This document shows positions 1-9,792 of a stretch of 64,000 nt of DNA, in pieces. Origin of the DNA: Prorocentrum cordatum (lineage: Eukaryota; Sar; Dinophyceae; Prorocentrales; Prorocentraceae); NCBI GenBank assembly GCA_963575745.1, contig CAUYUJ010020682.1:159501-223500 (forward strand). The letters are read 5' to 3'. The position numbers and the translations under genes were made by a program. How positions within the stretch are numbered: position 1 is the first letter of the stretch; each line of letters opens with the position of its first letter. Below the pieces are notes generated by a model. That model saw only the letters and a list, made by a program, of their open reading frames with translations. It was not told where the DNA came from and did not search any database.

Positions 1-485
1 GGAAGCTAACATGATGCATGCGGGGGGGGCCCTCGCGCGTGTCAGGCCCTGCGGGGAACATGGCATGCATACGGCGGCCGTCAACGAGCAGATGCCGTGT
101 AGCTCTCCATGGGAAGGATGCGTTCCAGCGCTTCCTGATAGAATCTGGGCCTCGAGGGCGCAGCTTCTCGTTCTGTCCGCCTCCTGTAGTGAGCCCTCTT
201 GGGCCCAACATGAGCGAGCCGAGCCCGGGCGGCTGGTCTTCCCACGGGGGAGGCATTCGATCTTTGCCCGCGTCGGTTTCCACACTCCCTTACGTGGTCC
301 CCGTGCGCGCCCCCCTGCGCAGTCAGACCGCGTCAGATTGTCAACGAACGCGACGTGTGGCCACGGCCGGCTCAGATATCCCACGAGCCTAAAACACCAC
401 AAAGGAGCGAGCCATGCCGCATAAGAGGACTTCGTAGCGCGTTCTTGGCCAGATCGTTTTCTCATGAGTCAGTTTGGATTGACAG
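1..485 (+). other. Probable intron or upstream flank of the CCCH gene
   Basis: No convincing exon is visible here. Short open frames exist, but their codon third positions do not show the strong GC bias seen in the exons of this window. The stretch ends in a plausible splice acceptor (ACAG at 482-485) directly before the zinc-finger reading frame, so it is most simply the 3' end of an intron whose upstream exon lies outside the window. Confidence 0.35.
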
Positions 486-701
486 GTGAACGAGCCAGGC
501 TCGCCGCCGATGTTGACCGACGAGAGCCGCGGCGACAAGGGCAAGGGCAAGGGAAAGGGAAAGGGAAAAGGCGGATTCGACATGCATCAGGGCGGCTTTG
601 ACAAGGGCAAAGGCAAGGGTGACTCCTGCAGAGACTTTCAGAGGGGCGCGTGCACCTACGGGGACCGCTGCCGCTTCGCCCATCGGTGGCGCCAGGGATG
701 A
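486..701 (+). CDS. Terminal exon of a CCCH zinc-finger protein
   Basis: This exon encodes a 71-residue C-terminus ending at TGA 699-701. A Lys-Gly repeat linker (residues about 18-45) precedes one CCCH finger: Cys48, Cys56, Cys62 and His66 give the spacing C-x7-C-x5-C-x3-H. Such fingers usually bind RNA; the family is abundant in dinoflagellates, where expression control is largely post-transcriptional. Binding here is inferred from the motif. The exon opens after an AG|G acceptor at 485/486 and reads in phase 0. No start codon is assigned, because the first in-frame ATG (MLTDES...) lies inside the exon and upstream exons probably lie left of the window. A single finger with a basic Gly/Lys tail could equally be a C-terminal appendage of a larger enzyme. 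Confidence 0.6.
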   Translation: MNEPGSPPMLTDESRGDKGKGKGKGKGKGGFDMHQGGFDKGKGKGDSCRDFQRGACTYGDRCRFAHRWRQG

Positions 702-819
702 AAACGACATCTGAAGGGTCTGAGCCCTGGTGCAGGGCGCCAGGGCGGGAAGTCTTCTTTTCCCCCCCTCCTGCGGGCGCCTGATATCGTTGGGTGTGTT
801 CGGGGTGCCGTGATGTTGG

Positions 820-1130
820 GGGTGTTCTGGTGACGTGGTGCTGTAGTGCCGTGGTGCCGTGGTGTCTCGACGACTCGGTGTCGTAGCGGCGCGGTGCAGG
901 GATGTTTCAGTGTTGAGGTGCCGCGGTGTCGTGTTGTGTCGTGGTGTGTCGTTGTGCGCCGGTATGTGTGTGTGTGTTTCGTGGCGTGTCGCGGTTCCGT
1001 CGTGTCGCGGTGGCGCGGTGTCGCGATGCAGCGGTGTGCGCTGCCGTGGTGGTGCGGTGCCTCTGTGTCGCGGTGTTGTGGTGACGTGTTGTTGCGGTGT
1101 CAGACTGGGGTGGTATCGTTGTGAGTCGTG
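820..1130. repeat. Degenerate GTGGTGTCGCGG-type minisatellite
   Basis: A GT/CG-rich tract is built from variants of a roughly 11-13 base word such as GTGGTGCCGTGGTGTCG, repeated about 20 times with drift. All three plus frames stay open only because the word lacks stops; I do not treat them as coding. Confidence 0.6.
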
Positions 1131-1560
1131 GGGGTGCCAAACCGAAGATTGGCATTAACGACGAGAATATTGCCATCCAATGGCCTTCGGCTGGTCCCGT
1201 CACCGCGCCTGGGTCGTGGACAAGATGCTTCTTCGATGCTTCTTGGGGTCTCTCGGAGGCCTCGGGAACCCTCCTGGGGCTCATCAGGGGGCTCCTTACG
1301 GCAGCTTCGGACGCACTGGAAGCCCATATCCATTTGGGCCAGGTTGCAGGGCCTCCCAGACGAGTCAATCGGCTTCAAAGAGGGCTCCAGTACGGCCCTA
1401 TGGGGGCATCTCAGGGCATGCTGGATTTGAGCTCCCAACCAAGGTCCGGAAGGCTTGGGAAATGGCACCTGCCGAAGAAAGCCAAATGTTTTTGGCGAAG
1501 GACACAACCATATGCAAGTGTGAGTGCCGTAACGCAGGTGGGACGAAGGTGGGGTCAGGA
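1131..1560 (+). repeat. Dispersed repeat shared with 25465-25660
   Basis: The block around 1175-1330 (TCCCGTCACCGCGCCTGGGT and following) is a diverged copy of sequence at 25465-25660 in the same orientation, including the GGGGTCTCTCGGAGGCCTC-like words. No gene is seen. It leads directly into the ~90-bp tandem array. Confidence 0.45.
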
Positions 1561-1565
1561 AACGT

Positions 1566-1885
1566 GTGAGGGTTGGTGCCGAAATGGGCGGGGTATCGCC
1601 ATGCGAGCGCTGCCACTGGGGCCTTCGGAGGGGGCTCTTCCCCTTTCCGCCCTTCGATGGCATTTCTGCCGTGCCGCATGGTTTTACACTGTTTCACTGG
1701 GCCAGTGCCTGCTGCATGTCTGGCCTCTCCGTGCGTTTCGCGAACCATGGAGCCGTCCCGCTGGGCGGGCCTTGGGGCCGCCGCTCCGCTCCGCTCCCCG
1801 TGGGGTCGCGGAGCGTGTTAGGTACTTGTGTGTGTGCGTGTGTGCGTGTGTGTGTGCGTGTGTGTGTGTGTGTGTGTGGAAGTGG

Positions 1886-1916
<31 letters not shown>

Positions 1917-2730
1917 GAAGTGGGCGGGGTGGCACCATGCGAGCGCTGCCGCTGGGGCCTTCGGCTGGGCCCCCGTTGGGGTCACGAGGCGTGTGAGGGG
2001 CGTGTTGGCATGGGCGGAGTGGCGCCATGCGGGCGGTGCCACTGGGGCTTTCGGCTGGGCTCCCTGAGACGTCATGGAACCTGTGAGGGGTGTGCGTCGG
2101 AATGTGCTGGTGGACGCCATGCGGGCGCTGCCGTTGAGGCCTTTGCTGGGGCTTCCAGTGCGGCCACAACACGTGTAAGGGGCATGCGTCACAAATCGTG
2201 TGAGGGGTGTGTCGAAGTGAGCGGGGTGACACCATGCGGGCGCTGCCACTGGGACCTTCGTCGTGGCTCCCGTTTTGGCCACGGAGCGTGTGGGAGGGGG
2301 TGCCGAAATGGGCGGGGTGACGCCATGCGGGCGCTGCCGCTGGGGCCTTCGGTGGTGCTCCCTATGGGGTCACGAACCCTGAAGGGGCGTACGTCGAAAT
2401 GTGGCTGGGGTGACGCCATGTGGGCGCTGCCGCGGGGGCCGTCGATGGGGCTCCATGCGTGGTCAAGAAACGTGCGAGGGGTGGGCCGAAATGGGCTGGG
2501 GGACCGCATGCGATACCCCCCGCCGTGGGGCCTTTGGCGGTGCTCCATGTGGGCCCACGAAAAACATATGATGAACTAGGCTGGGGGACCGCGTTGGAGC
2601 TCGCTTTGGGGCCACGAGGCGTGGTCGAGTTATGCCGAAATGGGCTTGGGGGCTGCATGCGGTACCCCCCCGTGGGGCATCAGCCAGAGCTCCCTGTAGG
2701 CAACGAAACGTGTGAGGGGTATGCAGAAAT
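1566..2730 (+). repeat. Tandem array of a ~90-bp unit with an internal (GT)n tract
   Basis: About ten units share the core GAAATGGGCGGGGTGACGCC followed by ATGCGGGCGCTGCC and a GGGGCCTTCGG block. Core positions near 1918, 2012, 2098, 2215, 2306, 2396, 2488 and 2726 give a spacing of mostly 85-94 bases. A GT microsatellite (about 1827-1918) interrupts it. One frame stays open for over 300 codons as a Cys/His/Gly repeat, but unit length varies out of frame and the last units lose the pattern, so I treat it as a satellite. Two units reappear inverted at 29230-29385. Confidence 0.75.
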
Positions 2731-3270
2731 GGGCATGGAGGGCAGAGGCACGGATGGGAGGAAGGGGGAGGGGGAAGAGGAGGGAACTGGAACGCGGTGC
2801 GCTGTCTTGTCACAGCGATGGCCCGACACCGCGGGACGGTTGGGAATCCGGTCGTCGCACGTCTGCTCGGATGCAACTCTTGGGAGCTCGGATTCTGACT
2901 TTGCCCTGGTCCGAAATCCGGCTTCATCCCGGGCAGCGCAATCGGCAGAATCATTGGCGCAGTCTTGATCAAAACCACCCAACACAGGCACCGTGTTGCG
3001 CTAAGACATTGCACGCTTCCAAAGCTGGCCCTCGCAAGAGGGTTGGGAAATCCAGCGAAACTGGGTCTCAATTTCTCGATCGAAGATTTCTCAGCAGAAG
3101 TTTTGAGTGCAATCTGGGCTAATCCCGCTGAGCCCGGCTTCACTCATCTCGCTCAATCCGCGGCCTAATCCGGCGTAACAGCCCCCCAGTGTGGCTGAAT
3201 CTTCCGCAATGCTTCCGACGAAGACCTCCCAGCAGCTGCCTCCTAGCGTCTGGGCCTGCGTCTCTTCTCC
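2731..3270 (+). repeat. Dispersed repeat shared with 42660-42920
   Basis: The segments near 2870-2945 (TGGTCCGAAATCCGGCTTCA) and 3130-3245 (CGTAACAGCC, then TTCCGACGAAGACCTCCCAG) match 42720-42905 in order and orientation. The copy here carries about 200 extra bases between the two halves. No coding frame is credible. Confidence 0.55.
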
Positions 3271-3271
3271 G

Positions 3272-3970
3272 CCCTCACTCCTCCTCCCTCCCTCCCTCCC
3301 TCCTCCCCCTCCGCCCTCCCTCCCCCCTCCTCCCTCCCTCCCGCCCTCCCTCCTCCCCCTCCATCCTCCTCGCTCGCCCTCCCTCTCTGCCTCTCTCTGC
3401 CCTCGGGGCTGTTCTGGACGCTGGCCCTTCCCCAGCCTGCCCGCCCTTCCCCCCCCCTACCGGCGGGAGGATGTGCACGTCTCCGCGCGCGGCTATGGGC
3501 GGTGGCCATTCCAGGCACGCTGCATCCTTGCTCGTCCTAGCTCTGGTTGCGCGTGTCGTCACGCTGGGGTTGTTTTTGGGGGTGCATGTCCGCTATGACA
3601 GACACCCGCCGGTGGACAGAGAAGGATCAGCGCCATGCGAAGGGATAGGTGGGAGGGGTCGGATGCCAGACGTGGCGCGAGCGCATCAAGCTTGTCTCCT
3701 CCTGCCCCCTCCTTCCTCCTCCCCCTCCATCCTCCCCCCCTTTCTCTCTCTCTCTGCCCTCGGGGCTGCTCTGCACAATGGCCTTCGCCAGCGTCAGTGC
3801 CCGTGCCTGTCAGCCCACCCTTGCCTCCAACCGGGGAGAGGGTTGGCCCCTCGCGTCCTTCCTTGACCTGGCTGCGGCTTCGACACCAAACGAAGTGGTC
3901 TTTCAAACGCACTATCTCTCTCCCTCTCTCTCTCCCTCTGTCTCTCTCGCTCTCTCTCCTCGCCCTGCTT
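3272..3970. repeat. Pyrimidine-rich CCTCC / CTCTCT microsatellite clusters
   Basis: There are three clusters of CCTCCCTCC and CTCTCTCT words (3280-3400, 3695-3760 and 3915-3965). The second and third clusters are each followed by a related CTCGGGGCTG or CTCCTCGCCC block, suggesting a duplicated ~400-bp unit. No gene is seen. Confidence 0.6.
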
Positions 3971-3974
3971 CCTA

Positions 3975-4890
3975 CTGTCGGAGACCTGGAGGCTGGCACC
4001 ATCACCAGTATCAGCGGTCGCCTCCACCGAGGGAAGGTGATCCGAATCTCGGTAATGCTGGTAGTATGTGGGTTTCCTACGTTGCTGAGGGAGCACAGCC
4101 AGCATCAAAATACAGACTCACCTTCCGCGAAGCGCCCGCCTTGGTTGGTGTTGGTGTTTGTGCTACCAGACCGCATGACAAGAAGCACCCTGTGTTTTGT
4201 CAGGGTGTCCCACGTTCCTTTGGTTTGCGTTCTGCGTGGCAGGTTGTAGCAATCTCGAAGAAATTGCAAATGGCAGGGCGCCCTGGTTTCTTGGTCGTCG
4301 GCGTGGTGGTTTCCTTGATGTCAAGGTGCTTTCCGCAGGCGGTAGATACCCTGTGTTTCTTGGTTGGCAGCCGGAGTGCAATAGACCCAACCTTGGACCA
4401 AGAGACATCGGCGGACTTCAGGGTTCGGTTTCTTGTGGAGGGTTTCTTGTGGACTAACTTTTACTGTATTGCCCACGCCCCCAGTTCTGCCTCTGCTTCT
4501 GCCCCTGCTACGGAGCGGGCATGCGTCAAGGAATGTGCCCAGGAGGCTTCGGATATTTGAGGACTCCTTACCTGGTGAACGCGGCGGTGATGTCCATGGC
4601 AGAGCTTCAATTGGTGTGCCACCAGCCTCCAGACCCTAGATTCCTTATCCAAGGGCTCATTATCTGATGCCATCGCCGTAACTTCCACTGTATCGACCAG
4701 CCCCCAAGTCCATCCTCTGCGTCGGTAGCAAAACATTGGAGCCTCATGTGTCCTCGTACGCCCGTCTCTGGAGGGCATTAGCGTGCGCTAGCGTACGATA
4801 ACCGATAGGAAAGTGCCGATGCATCGTCGTCTAGCGTCGCTTAGCTTCGATTAGCGTCGATTTGGGATCGATGTAGCGTCGGTTGGCAAG
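3975..4890. repeat. Mixed dispersed repeats, no gene
   Basis: The segment 3995-4075 is an inverted relative of 10139-10210 (shared core CCTCCACCGAGGGAAG and complement). The segment 4555-4680 is a relative of 8400-8520 (GTGATGTCCATGGC and ATTCCTTATCCAA words). At 4775-4885 lies a short tandem array of an ~11-base TAGCGTCGATT-like word. The long open frame across 3649-4560 shows no domain and no coding bias. Confidence 0.45.
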
Positions 4891-5290
4891 AGCCAAGAAG
4901 ACGGTCAGAGTGAGGGTGCCGAACAGTCATTCACTGTCCCTGGGTGCGTGGCTGAAGTGGGGTCCCGCGGTGCGGATTGTTGTTGCGTTGTTGCGTATCG
5001 TCGTCCCCCTTCGCGACCCAGCCCGCGACCCATCCGCGACTCGCTCGCGACCCACCCGCGACCCAACCCCGACCCACCCCCGACCGACTCCCTCTTATCC
5101 GCAACTGCGGGGTGCTACATCTGCCAGGAGGGGAAAAGAGACACAGACACAAAGAAACGTCGATCCCCACGGAAATATGGGAACACACGGAAAGTGGAGG
5201 ATGAAGACGAACATCAAGAACATTCGAAACGAAATATGGAGAATCCTTGGATACGTATCTATTGGTTCGTGTGTCCCTGAACCCCTCTCA
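4890..5290 (+). repeat. Dispersed repeat, present inverted at 39781-40015
   Basis: The block from GAGGGTGCCGAACAGTCATT through the CGCGACCC minisatellite to CCGCAACTGCGG is found reverse-complemented at 39781-40015, with different numbers of the CGCGACCC word. The following part (5118-5290, GGAAATATGGGAA words) resembles 45475-45610. Confidence 0.6.
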
Positions 5291-5513
5291 ATTTGGCAGG
5301 CTCCCGATTTGCCACCGAAGCGTGCCGCCTCCCTCCGCCGCCGCGAGAGGTAGCGAGGCGCACCGCAGCGCGGGTCGTCGGGGCGCGGTCCCCGGACGGG
5401 CGCCAGCGTCTGAGCTGGCCAGGGCGGCTGCCGCGGAGGGGCCGCGCAGCGACGCTCGCATCCTCGCAGCGGAGCAGGACAAAGGGAGGGAGAGGGGAGG
5501 ACGAAGAGGAAGA

Positions 5514-5600
5514 GAGATGAACAGGAGGAAGAAAGGAGGAGGAGGAGGAGGAGGAGGAGGAGGAGGAGGAGGAGGGAGGAGGAGGAGGAGGAGAGGAAGC
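5514..5600 (+). repeat. (GGA)n microsatellite
   Basis: A nearly pure GGA/GAG triplet tract, about 60 bases in its core, flanked by purine-rich degenerate copies to about 5700. Confidence 0.8.
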
Positions 5601-5830
5601 CGGGAAGAGAAGCGGCAGAGGAAGAGGGAGCAGCTCGCGGAAAGAGGGGGCGGCTCGCAGGAGGAAGCAGAGGGGGGTGGAGGGGGAGAGAGAGCGGCCC
5701 GATGGCGAAGGATACCAGAAGTAGCCCTCACGCGCGTACTCCCCTGGCCTGCCGGGATCTGGTCTGCGACAGTCCCGTAGGCGGGATTGCCTGAGCAGCC
5801 CAGGCAGAAATACACTCTCGCAGGCGATTG

Positions 5831-5960
5831 CTTGGCATCGCTCGGACGTGTGCCATCTTTTCCCCGGCGAGGGCCATTGCGGAGCACCTAGGATCATCCT
5901 CGACAAGTGCGCACGCAATCGAACAAACACGCGGGAAATGGACGACCGAGCGATGGCAAG
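5831..5960 (+). mobile_element. MITE-A copy 1 (130 bp)
   Basis: The left end reads CTTGGCATCGCTCGGACGTG; the right end (GACCGAGCGATGGCAAG) is its imperfect inverse. It is flanked by a direct ATTG at 5827-5830 and 5961-5964, a likely target-site duplication. The interior is more diverged than in other copies, which suggests age. There is no coding capacity, so any movement would need a transposase from elsewhere. Confidence 0.75.
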
Positions 5961-5964
5961 ATTG

Positions 5965-6180
5965 CTCTCGCCCGAGTTCCGCCCGAGATGTTTGGCCGCT
6001 CAGGAGGAAGGGGAGACCCTGGGAGACACCCCACGGGAGGCTGCTTGGACGCACCCCCCGTCGAGGATGGACGCCCGCCCCCCCCAGTCGTATGTCTCAG
6101 GGTTTTGGGGGGCCCCAAGCGTGTGATCTGTTCGAGCACCCCGCGAAGCCTGGGATAGGGATCGACCTATTCCCCCTGGT
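5965..6180 (+). repeat. Module found downstream of MITE-A in three places
   Basis: The order GCTGCTTGGACGCACCCCCC, GAGGATGGACGCCC, a GTTCGAGCACC-like word and GCCTGGGATAGGGATCGAC also occurs right after MITE-A copies at 40536-40690 and, more diverged, at 57126-57290. Either MITE-A once inserted next to this repeat and the pair was copied, or the mobile unit is longer than the inverted-repeat core. Confidence 0.5.
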
Positions 6181-6589
6181 ACGCTCACCACTCACCACGG
6201 CAGGAGCACAGAAGAAAACGTGGCGGCCCTCCAGGGCGGCCTCCTCCGGAGGGAGGAGAAGCGATACCAACACCACCAGGGGGCCCAACTCCGGCGAGGA
6301 GGTCCACGATGCCTCCCCGAGCGAGAGACTGGGGATGTCTCGAGCGAGAGGGGGGGACCACACCACCAGGTAGACCCCCCACTGCCTCCGCGCATCTCCT
6401 CGCCCTGTTGGTGTTGGCGTCGCCTTTCCCTGTTCCTCTCCCTCACCCTTTCTCTTCGGGGGGACTCCCCCCGGGGCTGCCCCTCGCCACGGCCGGACCC
6501 GCCCCCCGGCAGAGGTCCCGGGGGGCCGAGACCTGACTTCAGCGGACTCGGGCCAGACGGAGACGAGCAGGTGGCGAGAGCAGGCCCGA
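6181..6589. other. Gene-free GC-rich stretch
   Basis: Open frames on both strands are long only because the sequence is GC-rich. I see no splice-bounded exon and no clear repeat partner apart from CACCACCAGGGGG words that recur near 12530-12600. Confidence 0.3.
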
Positions 6590-6730
6590 GAGGAGTGCGG
6601 AGGGACGCGTCCGCTCATCGCCGAGGGCCCGATAGCCCACCCCGCCCGCCAAGGAACGCGCGGTTTCGCCATCGGGGGGCCCATCGCCGATCCATCGGCG
6701 ATGTGTCGTCAACTCCAGGTCGTTGCTTAC
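6590..6730 (+). mobile_element. Degenerate copy of foldback family B
   Basis: It shares the family-B interior (CGATAGCCC..., ATCGGGGGGCCCATCGCCGAT, TCCATCGGCGATG, CCAGGTCGTTG) but has lost most of the G-run terminal arms. Confidence 0.45.
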
Positions 6731-6979
6731 CCTCCCGAGCGCAGGCCCGAGAGGAGTGCGGGGAGGAAAAGGGACGGGGGAGAGGCGCGGTCGCTAGAAG
6801 CGGTGGGCCAGTTGCAGTTGCTCTTGTTCCGTTCCGTCTTCCGGTTCCGTCGCCGTTGTTGTTGCGGTTTCGGTTCCGATTCCAGCGGTGTTTTCTGTCC
6901 CAGTGAGCATGTTCTAGCGTTCTTCTTTTCCAGAGCAGGAAGCGTTGGAACTATGAGTTCCCAGGGCATTCAGGGATAG

Positions 6980-8400
6980 AAGGGGAGGGGCAAGCCAGGT
7001 GCGCTAGCGCCACATCAGGGACCCACAGAAGCTCTGGGGCACCTCAGGTCCCTCACAGATCTACGAAGTATGCTCCCCAAGATGTCCTAGAGAAGGGTGC
7101 CTTCTCGTATAGATGTACTATACCCTCCCACCCGTGTCCCACTGCGCTGGACCCTTCTCTATCCTGTGACCGTGGTGTCCTCGAGGGCCTTGACCCCCCA
7201 ACTGGCAGCTTCATCGGTTGACTCATCGTTTGCTGTGTCATGGGGAATGGGAGCACATTGTACATTGAAGGAGGAGGAGGAGGAGGAGGAGAAGGTGAAT
7301 GGAGGTGGATGGAGGTGGAAGATGAGGAGCAGGAGTGGCAGGAGTGTCTGGGGACAGCGGGGGAGGAGAACGCAGGGGGACAGCAGCGACGAGGAAAGAA
7401 CCGGATTCAGAAGTGTGGCCTCGCGTTGTGTCAGAGCGCTATTCTGAACGACGTGAGTAAAGCACCGATCGTGGAGTGTAGGCAGTGCCGCAGCTGGAGC
7501 ACTGCAGTACCGTCTTGGAATGACAGCACACGTGTATGTAAACATGTGGGGGATGCGGCGCCGACTCAATACGGTACCAGGGGAGAGAAGAGAGTAGTGA
7601 ACACAGCCATGTTGCATTTAGATTGTCAGGAGCGGCAGAGTGACGGGGAGGCGAAAAGACAGGGGCGGGGATCTGGAAGAGTAGGAGGGAGCAGTAGTGG
7701 TGGGAGGAGGGAGAGGAGGCGGAGGAGGGTGAGGAGGCGCCGCGGAAGAACTGTATGAGACTTACACCCTTGGCGGCAGATGATTCCCCAGAACCGTCTC
7801 AGACTACCCCAAATGGCTCGCTGTTCAAGAGTGGAGGTGGCATCTATGCGGTGTAAGCTATGCAGGTAAAAGCTCTGCGGTGTAAGTTGTGTAGTGAACG
7901 CTATTCCGTGTAAGCAGTCCGTCTAAACCCACGAGGTGCCCACGAGGCGGCACGAGCGGCAACGCGGCTCAACCTCGAGGTATCTCTTAAGCGCATGGCG
8001 CCCACGAGGCGGCCGGGGCGGCAACGAGGCGCAACCTCAACAGACCCACCTAGCGTAAGGCTCCCACGAGGCGCCCACGAGGCGGCATTGGCCCGCAAGG
8101 TGGGGAAAACCGGACACACCCATCCGCGTCCGTAGGAAAGCGAAGTCAGACCCCCTTAAATGCAAGCACTGTTTGGGGAACAGCATAGAGAACTGAGAGT
8201 GAGCACGATCGGGAGTGAAGGGAGGGTACGACGCAGAGTCCAGTATTTCGGATGTTGGGCATGCAGAAGACTAGGCGGGAGATCCTGTGAGAGGGCATGC
8301 GGGAGAGAATGGGGAGGCCGTACGGGAGATCACATGCGAGGCCATGTGAATACCATACGGTGGAGGCGTTTGTTAAGGAATAGTCCCAGGAGGCGCCAGA
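6980..8400. other. Gene-free stretch with small tandem repeats
   Basis: It contains a short GGA tract (7270-7300), a purine-rich tract (7640-7750), an array of GCGGTGTAAG-like words (7840-7915), and three repeats of a CCCACGAGGCGGC / GCGGCAACGAGGCGCAACCTC unit (7930-8095). No exon is supported. Confidence 0.4.
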
Positions 8401-8544
8401 CCCTGGAGGATTCCTTATCAAATTAGGGCGGCGGTGATGTCCATGGCCGATCCACGATTGGAGTTCCACTGGCTCCCAGGTCCTGGATTCCTGATCGAAG
8501 GGTTCCTTATCCAATGCCCACACCGCGCGCAGGGCGGAGGCCAG
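8401..8544 (+). repeat. Dispersed repeat (relative at 4555-4680), likely within an intron
   Basis: Shared words are ATTCCTTATC, GTGATGTCCATGGC and GGTTCCTTATCCAATGCC. The stretch ends in a splice acceptor (CCAG at 8541-8544) in front of the next exon. Confidence 0.5.
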
Positions 8545-9303
8545 GTCGGCAGCAGAGTCCTCTCAGCACACCCAGCTAGAGGAGCAACGCCCGTCACCTG
8601 CCCCCACGGCTGGACCAGAGCCATGGGTCGTGCACGGCCACAACATTATGCAGACCAACGTGGTGAGCAAGCCGAGCGAGGCCATCCTGGTGTGCACGCG
8701 CTGCTTCATGTACTGCCACCAACCGCGGTATGCGCACAGGGGCCTGGCCAAGCCGTGTGTCGGTGGCGATCACAGATCGAGCCAAGGGTCGCGTGCTCAG
8801 GCCAGGACGGACTTCGGCAGATTGCGATTGCCTGGCAAGGAGAAGCCGCCGATCGTGATGCTCAAGTCGCCGACGATGGAGGAGATGCAGCGCTGGCGAA
8901 GGTCGCTCAAGGTGGATGACCTCGACTGGCCCAACCCCCAGGTGGGCGAGCTCCTGGCGGCGGCGCGGGCGGGCGGCCCCGGTGGCTCGCCAAGGCCTGC
9001 GGCTGCACAGCCTGCGGCGGGGAGTGCTGCTGGCGCGGCGGGGCCTGCGGGCGGTGCGGCGGCGGCTTCGGCGAGCGCCTCGGCGGCCGTGGGCGCGGCG
9101 GCGGTGCAGCCCGCGGTGCGCGCGGGCTTGCAGGAGCTCCCCGTGCCCGACCTGGAGGGCGTCCTCCGCGCGCACGGCTTCGCGTCGGCGGGCGACGCAC
9201 GCGCCCGTGGGCGAGAGGCAGCCCATGTGCGCGGGGAGCGTGACCGCGCGCTGGAGCGCGGCGAGGCGGCCCCGCGAGCGGCGAGGAGGCGGGGCCGACG
9301 CTG
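8545..9303 (+). CDS. Penultimate exon of a gene with a Cys/His zinc-ribbon-like motif
   Basis: From an AG|G acceptor at 8544/8545 one frame stays open with strongly GC-ending codons to a GTGAGC donor at 9304. Counted from the internal Met at 8630, residues 4-43 hold His4, the Cys22-x2-Cys25 pair, aromatic residues and Cys43 in an RGLAKPC context. I recall this as a recurrent short module in dinoflagellate proteins; zinc binding is inferred. Then come a conserved-looking stretch rich in Glu, Arg and Trp (about 80-100), a long Ala/Gly/Pro-rich linker, and an Arg-rich end. The last two bases (TG) join the first base of the next exon, keeping phase. The true start is upstream and not identified. 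Function unknown. Confidence 0.6.
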
Positions 9304-9560
9304 GTGAGCGCCCCCCTCGGCCGCCGTGGGGCCCTCGGCAGTCCCGCGCCGTTTGCGCGGGCCTGCGGCCCGGTGAGAATTTGTGGCATGACCACGCGGG
9401 GGCTCGCGCCCGCTCGAAGAGTAAAAAAAATAAATGCCCACACCGTGTGGGAGGCCACACGAAAGGCCATGCGGATGTCCATGCGGGGGGCCATACGGGA
9501 GAGCACGCGGGAGACCAAACGTGAGACCACCTGGCCTCCTCCCCCGCCCCCTCCTGAAAG
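9304..9560 (+). other. Intron of 257 bases with internal tandem repeat
   Basis: It starts GTGAGC, ends CCTGAAAG after a CCTCC/CCCCGCC tract, and joins two frames in phase. Inside (9440-9530) is a tandem run of about 16-18 base words such as GGGAGGCCACACG and GGGGGCCATACGG; similar words occur at 8310-8350. Without splicing, translation stops at TGA 9305-9307. Confidence 0.5.
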
Positions 9561-9792
9561 TATGGGCAGCGACAGTGTGGCCCAGAGCGCTGCGCCGCGC
9601 CGCCAGGTCGCCGCCTCGGCCAAGGACTCGCAGGGCCCCCTTCGCGGGACCTGTGAGCCGCGGCGCGCCTTGCCCCTTCGGAGCGGGCCCGCGCCACGGC
9701 AGCGGGGCGACTGGAGAGGCTTCCTCGCCCCTCACTGCGCCCCTGCTTCTGAGGATCTCGGCGGAGGAAGAGGTACCGTCGGCCCGGATTAG
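9561..9792 (+). CDS. Terminal exon of the 8545-9792 gene
   Basis: The exon reads in phase from the preceding one (split Cys codon, then Met-Gly-Ser-Asp), and ends at TAG 9790-9792. It adds about 76 residues rich in Arg, Ser, Pro and Ala with no domain I recognise. Third codon positions are almost all G or C. The acceptor follows a pyrimidine-rich tract. It could instead be the last exon of a different transcript that skips the previous exon. Confidence 0.5.

Noticed and set aside
1566-2579. 337-codon Cys/His/Gly-rich repeat protein
   Set aside because: The ~90-bp satellite units vary in length out of frame and the same repeat occurs inverted elsewhere; coding is not needed to explain it.
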